Below the pieces are notes generated by a model. That model was not told where the DNA came from. It searched no databases and was given only the letters and a program-made list of their open reading frames with translations. A stretch of DNA of 64,000 nt from Marsupella aquatica (taxonomy: Eukaryota > Marchantiophyta). The stretch is taken from assembly GCA_973895155.1 (NCBI GenBank), contig OZ316897.1, forward strand, positions 5,084,001 to 5,148,000, written 5' to 3'. The translations under genes and the position numbers were made by a program. Shown here in pieces: positions 9,986 through 21,776 of this stretch. The number at the start of each line of letters is the position of its first letter. Position 1 is the first letter of the stretch.

Positions 9986-12900
9986 TGTGGTGCGTCCCAT
10001 GGCTCCCTAAACCCAAGAAACCCCCCAGCTCAAGCCGATTCCCGCAGGTTTCGCGCTTGGCGAGGCCGTTTCCGCGGCTTAGCGGCATGGGACGCTGCTA
10101 ACCTTCTACTACTACTATTAACATTTTACACACATATACTGGACAGATCCTTCATCGGGTCATGAGATACGTAGCCGGCCTAATCTAGGCCTTCCCCTGT
10201 CTTCCCCTCCGTCTTGTTAGGTATGTTTGGATTTCGCCGCCGGAATGATCCCCAATAGGCTTGGTTAAGCCGCTAAGACCTCTCTCAGCTCGACACATCC
10301 AACTCTCACTCCCCTGCTTACTTTCCTTCCTTTTGGTTGATGTGGGCACTCTTCACACAAGTTAATGCGACACACAAATAGTAAAATGACTCCTTCTGAC
10401 TGAGTCATACCATGCACTTGCCATACAAACAGTACATCTCATACACAAGTTCTGCGAACTAAGCCGTGAGGCCAACTCTATTCAGCTCTTAGGCATGAGG
10501 AAACATGAATATACACAAGGGTCACTGTATGACTAACCGAGAGCTTCTCGTACTACTTGATCCCAGCCCGGCTGGTGCAAACTAAAAACTTGCTAAAGAA
10601 GAGGCCCTGAGCTCCCCGCTGCCCAGGTACTTATCCTGGTAGTGGATCCGCCATTCTTTGCATCGTAAGCCTAATCTACTTAACAGTAATCTACTTGCCC
10701 GAATCTACCTATGTACAGCAAGGCAGGAGCACAAGTGTTGCTCCTACCAGTGGGACCGCAATCCCACTAAGCTAAGTGTCAGGGCCGCTCCTGGTCCTGA
10801 TCCTAATCCTAAACTTGGAGATCAGCGCCCGCCCTGCCCACTCACGCCTCCTCCCTCCACGTCCGCCCTCCCTAAAAGGAACGGCGCCCTTGCACCGTCA
10901 CGACACCGGTGGTGGATCCTTAATGGACGCCCCCAACGCTTCCTCCTCAGCCACTGCCGTAGGCTCATTCTCTGACAGATTACCTGCCCTTGACTGAGTC
11001 AACTCTCCATCGGCCTGACTGGGTCGACCATCGGCGTCGGCATCGGCTCGGGAATCGGTTACGGCCTCAGCCTCGGCTACGGTCTCCCCGGCCTGCTCAA
11101 GAGGCGGATCTGGAATACCGGCCTCATTACTGAGTAGTTCGGCTTGGGCCGCACCACCCCCACCTGTGATGATAGCGGGATCTATTGCCGTATTCATGCC
11201 GGAGGATGGTGCTGGTTCTACCTCCTTGGTCACCACGGCTTGTGGAGTCGGATTACTCCTTGACCCTGAAGGTTTTCGCTTTTTCTTCTTTTCTGGTTCG
11301 GCAGCTGGTCCCTTCCCCTTCCCACTTACTTCCGGCACTGGTGCAGTTGGCGCGGCTTTTTATTCGGCCAGTACCACTCCTGGTAACTTGGTTGCCCCAA
11401 TTGGAGTTGGGCCTGATGAAGACAAGCACTTAAATACTGCGGCTTGTTTCTTCAGCCGCTCCGTTTGGTTGTCGGCCCGCCGCTGGAGGTTCTCCATCTT
11501 CCTCGTGATTTCCTCCAACTCCTCCTGGGTCTCATCTAGGTCCTTGCGTGCCTCCTCTAGTTCCTTCTGGGCTTCCTCCCGTTCTTGTTTCAAGGTAGTC
11601 CTCTCCTCCTGGGTTGCTCTTAGCTCCTTGTCGAGCACTGCAATGATGACAGACTCCATCTGGTTCATCTTGGCGTAAGTCTGTTCAAGCATCTCGTCCT
11701 TCTCCCTTAGGTCGGCCTTGAAGCTGGCCGTCAGGGATGCAAGCTCCTGCTGCAGCGCCATAATCCCTTGATAGGATTTCCCTAACTCGGCCTCCTTCTG
11801 CTCAAGGGCTCCGCGGATTTTCTCGAGCTCCCCCTTCAACGCCCATTCCTTTCTTTGGGTCTCCGCCATGGCCCGGCTGTTGGCTGTTATGTGGGCCTCC
11901 TCTATATTCTTCAGCTCTTGCTTCCACTTCTCCCTCTCTTTGATCGTGTCGGCCAACTCTCCCTGCGTCTAAGTCAGTTTATCCTTGATATTCTGATTAT
12001 CAGCCTGCGCGGTGTCCAACTGCCCCTGCATGATGTTCAGCTCATGTCGTTTAATCCGCAGTTCATCTTGGGCTTTCTTGGCCGCCCTTAGATCTTCAAT
12101 CTCGGCTTCCATCCTCCTAAGCCGCCGAATGACCTCGTCCTTCTTGCTTCTCTCTAAAGCCACCGCTTCTTCTAATTGGTGCTTCTCCAACTGCTCCCTA
12201 TGGAAAAAGGGTCCTACCTCCAACTCCTCTCCAAAGATGCCGAGCGCAAGTTCCCCACACATCTCACCATACTCCATGGCTCTATTCTTAGCGTAGGTGG
12301 AGTAAGTAGAAGTGATCGGCATCGCCCATCGCGGCCTCTGCTCCCAAGCCGTCTTGCGGATCTCTTCAATCGTGGCTAGAGGTTTGCTTCCTTTTTTGGC
12401 TAGCCGCTTGATGTCCTCCGGCCAATCTCCTCCTGGTAAATCCTTTTCCCTAGCCAGGGCTGCCTCCTCTTCCTGCTTGATTCGCTCCTGAAATTCCTGC
12501 ACCGTCTGTTTTATGCCGTCAAAGCTCGGGGGAGCAACATCTGGTGGGGGAGACTCAGGGCTACTCTGCTGGTTGGGGTCCCCTCGCACTACCCTTGGAA
12601 GTGTGGGGACAAACCGGCCACAGGTCCTTACTCCTGGGACGTGATGGTCCGACCCATAGCCGGAATTATCATGGCTGCAGTCCTCCATTGCCTCCTCTAC
12701 TTCTTGGCCGTCCGGCTTCTCCCTCTCCTCTTCGTCGGTAGGAGCTTCAGGCAATTATGCCTTAGATTCGGAGCTTGAGATTCCCACATACATTCGAACA
12801 CCTGGCTTGGATTCAGGCCTGATTCTCTCCTTGTCTCCAGCAAAGGGGTTTTCTCTTGTGAGCCGGTGTAGGCCTACCTCTGTAGTAGTGTCCTGCATTG

Positions 12901-14648
12901 TTGCCGTTGCCGTTGTTGTTGCCGATGCCGATTTCTTTTCTTTCTCCAGTAGTTTCAACAGACTCTGCATGCCTGGTTGCTGCATCGGCAAGTCCTCCTT
13001 CCTGGGCCTAAACACCTGCTCGATTGTAGGGCTAACAGGTGGTTGAGGCTTCTCAGCCAACGGCCTCGGCGTTGGAGCTTCCTCGGGTGCCCTTACCTGC
13101 AAGGGAAGTACCGGGGCAAAAGTCTGACCTCTGGCATACCGGCACAACAGCGGCATGTGATAGCCAAGCCGCGACACGCTCCCCATGCCGATTACCTGCT
13201 GCTCCTCCTTTAAGATCTTCTTCAATTGGTTGAGAAGGTACCCGTTGTAGTCCCGGCTTGGGTCTGGCCTTTCTGCCAGATAGACCTGTGCCTTGCCGAT
13301 CTCTGCCCTCGGCAAGTTACAATGCATGGTCACCCGCAAGAAGTCGATCATCTCTCCTATGTGCGGGTTGGTGCAGGTGTTCCGGAAGAAGCCATTCTTC
13401 GTTGATGGCCCGGGGAACGACCGGAACTCCTTGTCAGGCAAGGTCTTCCTGGTATCAACTTTGGTCTTATTGCCTATCGGCAAGCCAAACACTTCGGCAA
13501 TTACCTTCGGAGTAAGATAGAAATCCTTCCCATATATCCTCGTGCAATTGGTCTCGGGTTCCCATGACCCCACGAATTCTAATAGGTCTGACTCCGGTAC
13601 CTCCGGCTTCAGCCATGGTAATCTTACAAAGGCCTCTAAGCCGGATCCGGCCATGAAGCCTTGGTACTTCTTGGTCTGCATGGCCGTGAAGCATGCATCC
13701 TCCTCCCGTGCAAAATGTAGTTGCACCTCCACCGGTAGGTTTGTCGCCCAGCCCTTCCAGGTGTCATCCCTGGTTGGAATGGCCTTGATGGGATCGACCT
13801 CCTCCTCTTCGGCTTCTCCCTGCCTCCTGCTCTGCTGCTCGGCTGGCTTCTTTGGTGCCGCCGACCTCGTTCTTTTTGCCGGGGTGGCTTCATCGTTGAC
13901 GGCTCCCTTCCTCTTCATCTCTGCTGCCGTGGAGGTTTCTCCTAGCACCGTTGCCTGGGTCCACCTTTCCGTGCTACCCTTTAATTCCCAGTGTATGTCA
14001 TTGCAGTTCTTGATGGCCTCTCGGATGCCAACGACGCTGTCTTTGCAAAACAGAAGATCGTCGAGTTGATTGGAAGTAGGCGTCCACAGGAACTCGTCCT
14101 TGATGAGTTCGCCTCCTAAGAAAGCCGTCTTCTGCAGCTCCCACAATCGAGCGAGCTCCTGCCATTCTCGAGCTGCCCTTTCTGATTCCTCGTCCTCGTA
14201 AGTCTTGATGTACTCAGTTGCCCGTTCGAACAGGCATCCCCAGAAATGTGCCGCTTGATTGACGTTGCTCATACCCTCCTTAGGTCGATCGTCGGTATCT
14301 ACTCTCTCCCCGAGTGCTTGCTTAAGCAGCTGACAGTAGTTGGCCTCCCGTAGTCGTCTACCTAGTTCGTGCTCGCAAATGAGCCACCATCTCCTGCAAG
14401 CGCTCCTTACCCCTCTCCTCTGCCGGTCCTTCTTCCCGTTGATCCTTCCTAGCCGCCGACGCTTAACGCGCCCTAACCCTAATCGAGTTTTCACCCTCAG
14501 CGTCCTTACCTCCGGCCTCGGCCCGGGTTCCATGGTTGCCCCTAATGGTTTATATTTTCCTTGTTTTGTCCCTATACTAAGGTGTTCCTAGGGTGCCTTC
14601 CTGCTTTACCCACTTAACTGGCCGAGTGATTCCTGTCTAGGCATCACA
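9986..14648 (-). mobile_element. GC-rich insertion with gag-like ORF, 5-bp target duplication
   Basis: The insertion is bounded by GCACC at 9981-9985 and 14649-14653. It starts TGTGGTGC and ends GCATCACA, which are short inverted ends. No long terminal repeats are present, since only 115 bp separate the ORF start from the right end. The base composition is clearly richer in G+C than its surroundings. 9986-10897 has no convincing gene and would be the 3' part of the element. The class (retroelement remnant or DNA transposon) is unresolved. Confidence 0.55.
10898..14533 (-). pseudogene. Long gag-like / plant-mobile-domain-like coiled-coil protein
   Basis: One frame of about 1212 codons runs from ATG at 14533 to a stop at 10898, broken by three in-frame stops near 12755, 11969 and 11357. 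The N-terminus is very basic. A globular region around residues 250-460 (RIYGKDFYLTPKVIAEVFGL) resembles the plant transposon-protein/mobile-domain type found in retroelement gag-like proteins. The C-terminal third, from about 12500 down, is a long coiled coil rich in E, K, Q and R with heptads, followed by a basic KKKKRK stretch and an acidic tail. No protease, reverse transcriptase or integrase is seen. The function is unknown. A structural or DNA-binding element protein is the best guess. Confidence 0.5.
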
Positions 14649-14824
14649 GCACCAATCGTTGTTCGATTTGCACTATTGAAGAAGATTATTGTGGGTTTTG
14701 GGCATGTATGGACATGGGTTCCATTTGTAGTTCATTCTCTTATGTTGTGTCGTTGGATTGTGACTATGCTTGGATATGTGTGACAAGCAAAGTATGTTGT
14801 GTAGTGATGTGTATGCGCACGACA

Positions 14825-16716
14825 AACTCTCTTCTAACACTCCTTCAACTGAATGGCGATGGAAGGCTTTGTAGAAATGGAATGCGTCTGTTTGCTCACG
14901 CTCTGGGTTGGGATGCCCTCCAAAGAAGACATTTTGGACTGCCAACCATCTAGCTTGAGCGTTGTTCGCCATGAATCCATGAATGATCAGATTTTCCAAC
15001 CCATTCTCCTTGGACACCTCAATCATTAGTCTCCAAGTCTTCTCAAAGGACTCGGTATCCTCAACTTTTAGTTTGCAAGTGAATAAAGTACACAAAGCAC
15101 GATAGTTGTGATCCTAAATATGCGCACTAAAAGTTACCCAGTCTTTTGTGAGTCGTTTCATCACATCAAAACTTACCCAAGCACCTTCCAGACTCCCACC
15201 AGGTTGCATTTGTCTCAAAAGATCAACACCTGATCCATGGCCGACCGAAGTCATCTTGAATATGTGAGGACGGTCTCCTTGAGATTCTTGATCTGGTAGG
15301 AGGTACCTTTGGAGGAAAGGCATGTTGATATTTCTTTGATATTGACAAGAAAATCTAGTTCACCCCGACCTTTCTAGTCCTGTCTAACACTATGGAAAAG
15401 GGACGCAAACTTCTGGGGTGTGGAAACTACCATGAGTGACCCAAAAATCTATGTTTCTTCAATATCTTCAATATCTTCAATATCTTCCATACTTTCACAC
15501 AAGGACTTCACAAAGGACCCTGTCGCAACATTCGTTACACCAGCTGGGGTGAACATTGGATTTCCTTCCAATTTCTTTTTGATAACCTCCTCAACAATCT
15601 TCTTTGCGCTCCTCAAAAACACCTTTCTTGAAGGATGGTTGTGGATCCCCATATGAATTGCCAAGCGGGACATGATGTGAGTACAGGTTTTTGAGTCAGC
15701 TAGAACCTGAGGGTACATGTAAAATAACCGTGCTGGACAGGATTGGACACAAAACGGAACTTCATCACAAAATTGGCAAACAACTCCACCTTCATCAATG
15801 AAGGAGCCAACACAATGTTGCCCGCCAAGTTTGGGGGTTCTAGCCCAAGCCTTCTGGTTCCTCCTTTTCTTCCATCAAAAATAGTCGCAAGTATTATTCC
15901 TACACTCAATGAAACCAGTGCACGTTACTTTACCAAATTCCCAATAATTCTTGGGATGGACGTTAGCTGATGTAGGAAATATTCTGGTCCAGATGTAGCA
16001 ATCCTTCGACCGGTCCATGTCGCGTAGACGTGTGACCCCTTTGAAAGAGCTCCCGGTGCAGGAGGCAACTTGAATACAATATTTCCATTGTATTTCTTTG
16101 GCAAACAGTCGACTTGCTCATGACGAAAGTTCCCAACGGCAATGAATCTTAAGATTTCACTAGAACCAGTTGACTTGAGAATAGTATCCATTGCACTTCT
16201 TCGATACACAATGGAATTTTTGGCAGAAACAATGGGAACCTCCTCTTTCACAACCGAGTGAGGGAGTTTAGGAATTGACTAAGGCAAACAAGTAGGGCCA
16301 TCATTGCCGCTATCTGAAAGCAAGACAACATCAACAAAGGGATTGGATGAAGATGGGAGATTAGGTGCTAATGGTTTCTGAATGACAATAGAATACCGCA
16401 TTCTTGCATTCAGGTGCCAAAAACAAATCCCATCATCAACATCAAAAGAAGCAGTAAAGGTTGACGCTTCATCTCCATTCCCCTCCTCCAAAATGTCCTT
16501 GATATCGTTGAAATTCAAACCAAACCTCCCACAAAGATAATTCTCACTAACTTGCTTGTAGACATCATTGACAGACAATGGAATGGATACAATGTCACCA
16601 ATAGACGGACAAGTAACAATGAGTGACCTTGACATTGAAAAATCAATAAACCCAAAACCCACAGTTGAAGATAATGAATGACGGTTTTGCACGTCCACAA
16701 TGGTATTCATAGTCAA
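14825..16716 (-). pseudogene. Mutator-like transposase, truncated by the gypsy LTR
   Basis: Minus-strand frames from 16716 to 14825 follow each other with several stops and frame changes. In order they show an N-terminal domain of unknown type, a segment (GNFRHEQVDCLPKKYNG) followed by a C2H2-type WRKY/GCM-like zinc-finger remnant (CTHIMSRLAIHMGIHNHPSR near 15650), then a Mutator-transposase-like core (ENLIIHGFMANNAQARW near 14950, ending FHFYKAFHRHSVEG). That order is usual for plant Mutator-like proteins. The C-terminal part is cut exactly where the gypsy LTR begins. A short ATATCTTCA microsatellite sits at 15455-15490. Confidence 0.5.
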
Positions 16717-16739
16717 GATGCCGTTCGTCAGTGCTGTTA

Positions 16740-17220
16740 GAATACGATAGAAGAACTACGGGGCAAAAACACTTCTGACACAATAAATGTTTTTGTCGTT
16801 ACATCAACGACATTTATACTAACGAGCCTAAACTGACCATTCCCAAATACCATAGTCATGTCTCTGAAATCACCATAATTGAATAGCGCCCGACGCTACT
16901 AAAACATAAACACAAAATTTTGGACATAAAATGGTATGTATTCTGTTTAGCGCCAGGTGCTACTAAAACATACACACTAAATTTTGGACTTAAAATGGTA
17001 TGTTTAATGTTTAGCGCCAAGCGCTAATATCCAGGATTTTGGAATACCTCCTAAATTTTTAGCGACACTTGAAAAATATTCAAAATATTTGCCAAAAATG
17101 AGGAGATTTTATACTAGCGCCAGGCGCTATTCTTCATCGGTTATTAACACATTGATTTGAGGAAAAATATTCCAAAATATGTACATATATTGTATTATTT
17201 TTGATACTTTGCAGTCATAT
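16740..17220. repeat. Palindrome family TAGCGCC-GGCGCTA in divergent promoter region
   Basis: Copies: AGCGCCCGACGCT 16885-16897 (imperfect), TAGCGCCAGGTGCTA 16948-16962, TTAGCGCCAAGCGCTAA 17011-17027 (perfect 7-bp arms), TAGCGCCAGGCGCTA 17115-17129, and a decayed one at 17270-17284. Two neighbouring copies are embedded in a longer repeat (ACTAAAACATA...TTTTGGAC...AAAATGGTATG). The region lies between two divergent genes. Confidence 0.75.
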
Positions 17221-18379
17221 ATGTCTCCATTTGTGGAAAAAATTGTGTTAGATTATGGAGAGTCTTTGGTAGCTCCAGGCACTACTATTGAACAATACAA
17301 GATTACACCTGAAGAATATAGATAAAATTGATCGCAATATTTATTTAACGGTCATATTCAACGGTAACTTTAGATTGCGTAACGTTGAAGGTAGGTCTAT
17401 GATATTCCAATGACTAATCCAAAGGTGACAAGTGGCATCTTGGAAAATGTCCTGGATAGATATCAATGTAGCGAGGGGATAATTTAGAGAGGGTACTCTC
17501 TCCACCTTCCTGGTCCGCTGTATTTAGGTTCCGTTCCGGATGTTATTTGTCCAAGAATTCTCTAGAAGAAGTACGGTACGAATGAAGTACTCATTCCAAG
17601 CGCGAGGAACTTGGGGTTTGTGAAACATGGACCCTCTTCCCACCACCTTGTATGGGTATAGTGCAAATGGGCAGAGAGAGCACATCCATTCACAAACATC
17701 CGAGTGCTTGTTTTTTGGATCTGTTTACAGTCGTCGTGTGACACGATCTACAACATTGCAAGCTCCCAAAATAGTCGCAGTTGTCACATTTCCGAAGAGT
17801 AGGAGAGCGAAGATGGACAATCTCGACACATACGCAATGGAAGATCGTGGAGAAATATCACTGACAATGTCCAACATTATCTCCAAACATGTTATGTTGT
17901 TTGGCAAGGATTTCCAAGGGCATGACAAAGACCCACCGAGGATTCCAATGTGTCGATTGGTTCACATGGAAGTTGTCCGCACCCTACAAAAGGGAAGTCC
18001 TTGAATTGAAGTTGAAGGACTCTTTTCGGAGCACAGGATACAGCTCTAAAATTGGAATATTTTTTTATGTCCAACTGGCAGATTCGAATGGAAATGTCTA
18101 GACGTGTACTCTTGAAATTTGAGCGACCTGGGACCCGTTTGGGTGGCAGAGAACAAGAAGTTTGAAGCTGAATGTGCAGCCAATCTAGACTTTAGGGTCC
18201 AGCAGGATAAGATGTTTTCTGTTTTTGACGGTAACCATCAACTTTACGCATGGTCGATCGTTACGAACGAAAATCCCGATGATATCAAGTACCACCCTCG
18301 GGTGCAATGTACTATTTTCAAGGGTGAAAAGGGATCTTTGATTGAGATTGAGGCAGCTATGCATACTGTGAACCAATAA
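17221..18379 (+). pseudogene. Second ParB-like protein gene
   Basis: A plus-strand broken gene, diverging from the Mutator-like gene. A possible N-terminus starts at ATG 17221. Recognisable parts are ELKLKDSFRSTGY near 18010 and the 86-residue frame 18119-18379 with FSVFDGNHQLYAWSIV, which resembles the ParB-type V-x-D-G-N-H-R box, followed by KYHPRVQCTIFKG and an EIEAAMHTVN helix. Frames change near 18000 and 18100. An intron is likely at about 18380-18477 (ending TTCTTCTGTAG). It contains the palindrome TAGCGCTTGGCGCTA (18441-18455). ParB-like assignment is by motif only. No methyltransferase motif is visible in this gene. Confidence 0.4.
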
Positions 18380-18440
18380 GTTTCTCTTTGAATTTCATTG
18401 TCTTTTGTTCATAGTGTTCAGAGAATCCATTCCATTTTAC

Positions 18441-18455
18441 TAGCGCTTGGCGCTA
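18441..18455. repeat. TAGCGCTTGGCGCTA palindrome inside an intron
   Basis: This is the same motif as the 16.9-17.1 kb cluster, here within the putative intron of the ParB-like gene. A decayed copy (TAGCGCAGGCTA) may lie near 19656. Confidence 0.65.
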
Positions 18456-18679
18456 ATTACTGATCTATTCTTCTGTAGACTTGGGCAGGCCGTGGTGGAA
18501 CCTTCTTGGATACTTGACGCTGACAGAATTAAAAAGCCTTCAAAAATTTTAAGCCTTAAAAAAAACTACTTCCCCTATCCTTCGTTTGTCTTATTACAAT
18601 TTTCTCTCTTCATAAAAATTCTCTCCCAACCACAATCCATCTCCAAATACTCCCAACCTGAAATAAGTTTCTCCTTTCC

Positions 18680-19559
18680 CTTCCTTTATTTTCCATCCCG
18701 ACGACAACGAGAACAACAGGCTTATCGAGAGTGCCTGAACTTTACATCCACCCATCCGATGATGAGGATGAAACTGCCAAAAATGATGAGCATATAGGTA
18801 CGTTTATTGTCCAAGAATGTTGTTGTTTTGGGTATTTCGTGATGAGCATGAAGTGTGTCATTTTCAATGGCGTAAAAATACACGCCTTTGTTGTGCAAAA
18901 TCGATGAACGCAGGAGAGCCTGATTCCCAATATGATTTCACATCGACTTTTGAGGTTGAGTATGAGGATTTGCACTCACAGCCAGAACCGGACATTAGCC
19001 AGGCCATTGAAGAGGCTCACCCAACTGCCTCTAAGCCATGCCAATCAGAGCAAACCACTCAACAACTAGCTGCAGTGCCGACAGCCAATTCGGACATTCT
19101 AGGGTCGGATGGTGATCCTGTTCCAAATCCCACTCCACAACGGAACACTTCTGCCTCAAGGAGACCGGGTAAGAGGCCTACCAATTTGCAAGCAACTTCA
19201 AGGCCTAATTTGGCTCAATTATATGCAGACAAGATAGCAGAGAAGAACTCATATCGGCAGCATATGATTACAGTGAAGGATAAGTGGAGAACTGAAGAAC
19301 TTGATGATAGGTGAGAGGCCAGGGAGATTGTAGCACTTCAGACCCTGAAGAGAGATTGCATCCAAAGAAGAGCACACAAGAAACGGGCTAGAGCAGACCG
19401 TGTACACCAATTGGCTATGCTGCAAACGCAACAGGCCAACTTCATGTTAACTGAACTTTTAAATTCCAATAGGAGTCGAGACAAGATCAGAGACCTGATG
19501 AGTTTATTTCCTGGAGCTCCAACTACTAACAACACTCGTGACACAGGAGATGTGTTGTA
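18680..19559 (+). pseudogene. Putative PIF/Harbinger partner (ORF1-like) protein, C-terminal part
   Basis: An acidic exon near 18740-18796 joins in frame to one starting at 18912, across an intron of GTACGT to AACGCAG. The product runs through Ser/Thr/Pro-rich sequence to a basic, helical C-terminus (RPNLAQLYADKIAEKNS...) and ends at 19559. One in-frame TGA sits at about 19312. It converges with the Harbinger transposase on the other strand, the usual layout for PIF/Harbinger elements, which carry a Myb/SANT-like helper. The Myb domain itself is not seen, so the assignment rests on context. Confidence 0.35.
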
Positions 19560-20383
19560 GGAAGAACTGAAGATGTACCATTTTGAGATGCAGTTTGGGC
19601 ATCGTGTTCAGTGTGCGAAACTTTGAGTTAATCTTGAATGTAGAGTTTGTGTTAGTAGCGCAGGCTACTTTAATTCCAGACCTCTGCCAATTTTGAAGGC
19701 GCCACCTTGCAATTTTGTTGATTGATGTGAAGCGTTCACATTATTGTACCTTGCACTATTGCATTAAGTTGACTATTGGAACTTTGCCATACTCTATGTG
19801 CTGTCCTGTATGCCTTTGTATGATGTGCCTCTGTTCACATTCATATTATTCACAAAGTACTTCAACAATCTGCTATCCCAAAATGTAGACACTAGAAGCC
19901 AAATGCATGTACATTCATGGTAAAATCAGTGCTCTCTTGATAACTGTTGGCAAAAATGTTGCTTGCACGAAGGCTCTTTATTGAATACTCCATGTCTTTG
20001 ATCATAGCTGAACACTGGCGAGAATCATCAAAACTTGTATGACAAACTATATCCTAACCTGGATTGAAGCTAGTGGGAGGTCTTATATATCTGTCTACGC
20101 ATAGGGCTGTGCTGCCCTGTCTGCATATGAAATATGAATACTCCTCAACGGAATGTAGGGATTGAATGGTCCTAAGTAAACTTCAAGTACCATTCAAATC
20201 CACTTTGAATGCAGGCACCTCTATGTCCAGGCACAACCGGCCTCAACCTGCACAAGGCCAAAAGGCTCGAATAGTAAGACATTCACATTGTTACAACATA
20301 TCATGTAACAAATCATGGGCAGCATTTCCATAATAAAACAAGTACTATCGGGTGTAAAGGTTGCAGTATGTCTGCCCCATACC
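19560..20383. other. Non-coding stretch between convergent Harbinger genes
   Basis: It has no open frame of note and no recognised motif. It probably holds the two 3' untranslated regions. Confidence 0.4.
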
Positions 20384-20700
20384 TCATTCAAAGAACAAAA
20401 AACCCCAAGGTCTATGATGAAGTTCAAGAGCCTCATCCATGACCCTCACTAGCAGAGCATTGCCCACAGTGGTAACTCCACGCCTAGAAACGCGTCCAGG
20501 GTCTGGACCCCTCCCCTCTGGTTCTGCTTGTACATCTGGACCTTCCTCTAGTGTCATGTCAATTTCTGCATCGTCACTACTGGTCCATTCATCATTTTGG
20601 CTCAAACATAGTTGTGGAGTTTTCCACAAACTGTGACCCATCTCACCATCCATGCACTGTCCTTCTTTTCATTTAGCTGAACTCTGACTTCTTTCAAAGA

Positions 20701-20716
20701 ATGCCAATGAGATTTT
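20701..20716. repeat. LINE target-site duplication, copy 1
   Basis: ATGCCAATGAGATTTT. It matches copy 2 at 21761-21776 with one change (T/C). Confidence 0.8.
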
Positions 20717-21760
20717 CCTTTAAACGTTTTTAGAATTTTTATAACTTTTGTGGGCCACGCAAACCCCATGGCCGGGGGGAAACAAACAGAAAAGTCACCT
20801 CCAATACCAGCACAACAGATCCCAGCCCAGCACACACAACTGCTATCCACTTATCCGCAGCCCCGGTAGCATGTATTCCTACCAGCCATCCGGCACCAGA
20901 GACCATCCTAACAACCTTAACAAACTTATTCTACTGCAATCCATCCACCTAGCAAGCCTACTACCCTTCCATCAGTCATTCCTACACTATCCTGATGTGA
21001 TCCAGCAGTCTCTACGCCTCAACCAAGTGAGCCGCTCTGCATTGATAATCTCTTTCACTCTCAGCAGCCTAGTCCGTCTGTTGCTCGCTGGCAGTGCAAG
21101 CCCGACCGCAGTGACATGGTTCACCGCCTCCGAGAGAGTGAATCGCATATCAAACCTTCGGGCCCCGCCCATCACAAACATATGCTCATTTCGACCCAAC
21201 CAGATCATCCACAATATCTGGTATAAGACAATCATTTTAACTATCTTCCTATATTCCTTACCCACAGCAGAGTTTATCATCCCAAGCAGCCCCCCAGAAT
21301 AATCTGCAAATATTCCCTCAAAGCTTTGTGCATAGAGCTGCCAACAGCGCTATGCATGTTGACAGGTCATGAACAAGTGTGAAATAGTCTCCATTTCCTT
21401 TACCAATTTTGACCGCCTTAACCCCGGTGAAGAGCCCCGATGCTACTACTCGCCACATAAATGTCTTAGCCCTCATTGACAAGTCCGATCCCCACAGCCC
21501 CGCCCACCTTGCCCTCCATTCATCGCCCATGCTTGCTATTCCCCATGTCCTATTTAAACTCTGTAAATCTCTCACCTCCTCTCGCAGCATCTGATATGCT
21601 CTCTTATTTGATACTCTGAACCTCCTGAGAGCAGTAGGGTTGTCAGCCCAACACCAGCTCTCCGGCCCAGGCTCCACCCCCACTCACAGCTAGGGATGTC
21701 AGCTAACAGCCCAATGAATTTGCGTCCAAGTGTTAAGTGTTCCTCTGAAAATCCACATAG
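20717..21760 (-). mobile_element. 5'-truncated LINE fragment with zf-RVT domain
   Basis: Minus-strand frames 21683-21318 and 21280-20987 encode the C-terminal region of a plant LINE ORF2: FRVSNKRAYQMLREE, SMRAKTFMWRVV and ILWMIWLGRNEHMF are typical zf-RVT sequence (zinc-binding region downstream of reverse transcriptase). The 3' end is A-rich when read on the minus strand. The insertion is flanked by a 16-bp target duplication, as expected from target-primed reverse transcription. Several stops are present. Confidence 0.75.
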
Positions 21761-21776
21761 ATGCCAACGAGATTTT
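21761..21776. repeat. LINE target-site duplication, copy 2
   Basis: ATGCCAACGAGATTTT. Joining the sequence across the two copies restores the Harbinger reading frame. Confidence 0.8.

Larger units (their letters stand above)
9553..14824 (+). mobile_element. Gypsy 3' LTR, split by a 4.66-kb insertion
   Basis: The LTR begins TGTGGGTTTTGGGCATG at 9553, runs to 9985, resumes at 14649 and ends CGCACGACA at 14824 (TG...CA). Alignment with the inverted LTR at 49407-49970 shows the two halves are continuous once the insertion is removed. Both LTRs have the same internal duplication: the first 135 bp are repeated at the 3' end (14690-14824 here). The LTR ends within a Mutator-like transposase gene, so the gypsy element inserted there. 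Confidence 0.7.

Noticed and set aside
11166-11678. Ser-rich plus-strand frame
   Set aside because: It is antisense to the coiled-coil ORF and has the expected mirror composition.
9986-14648. Ordinary LTR retrotransposon
   Set aside because: The two ends are not long direct repeats and no pol domains are present, although TG...CA ends and a 5-bp duplication would fit.
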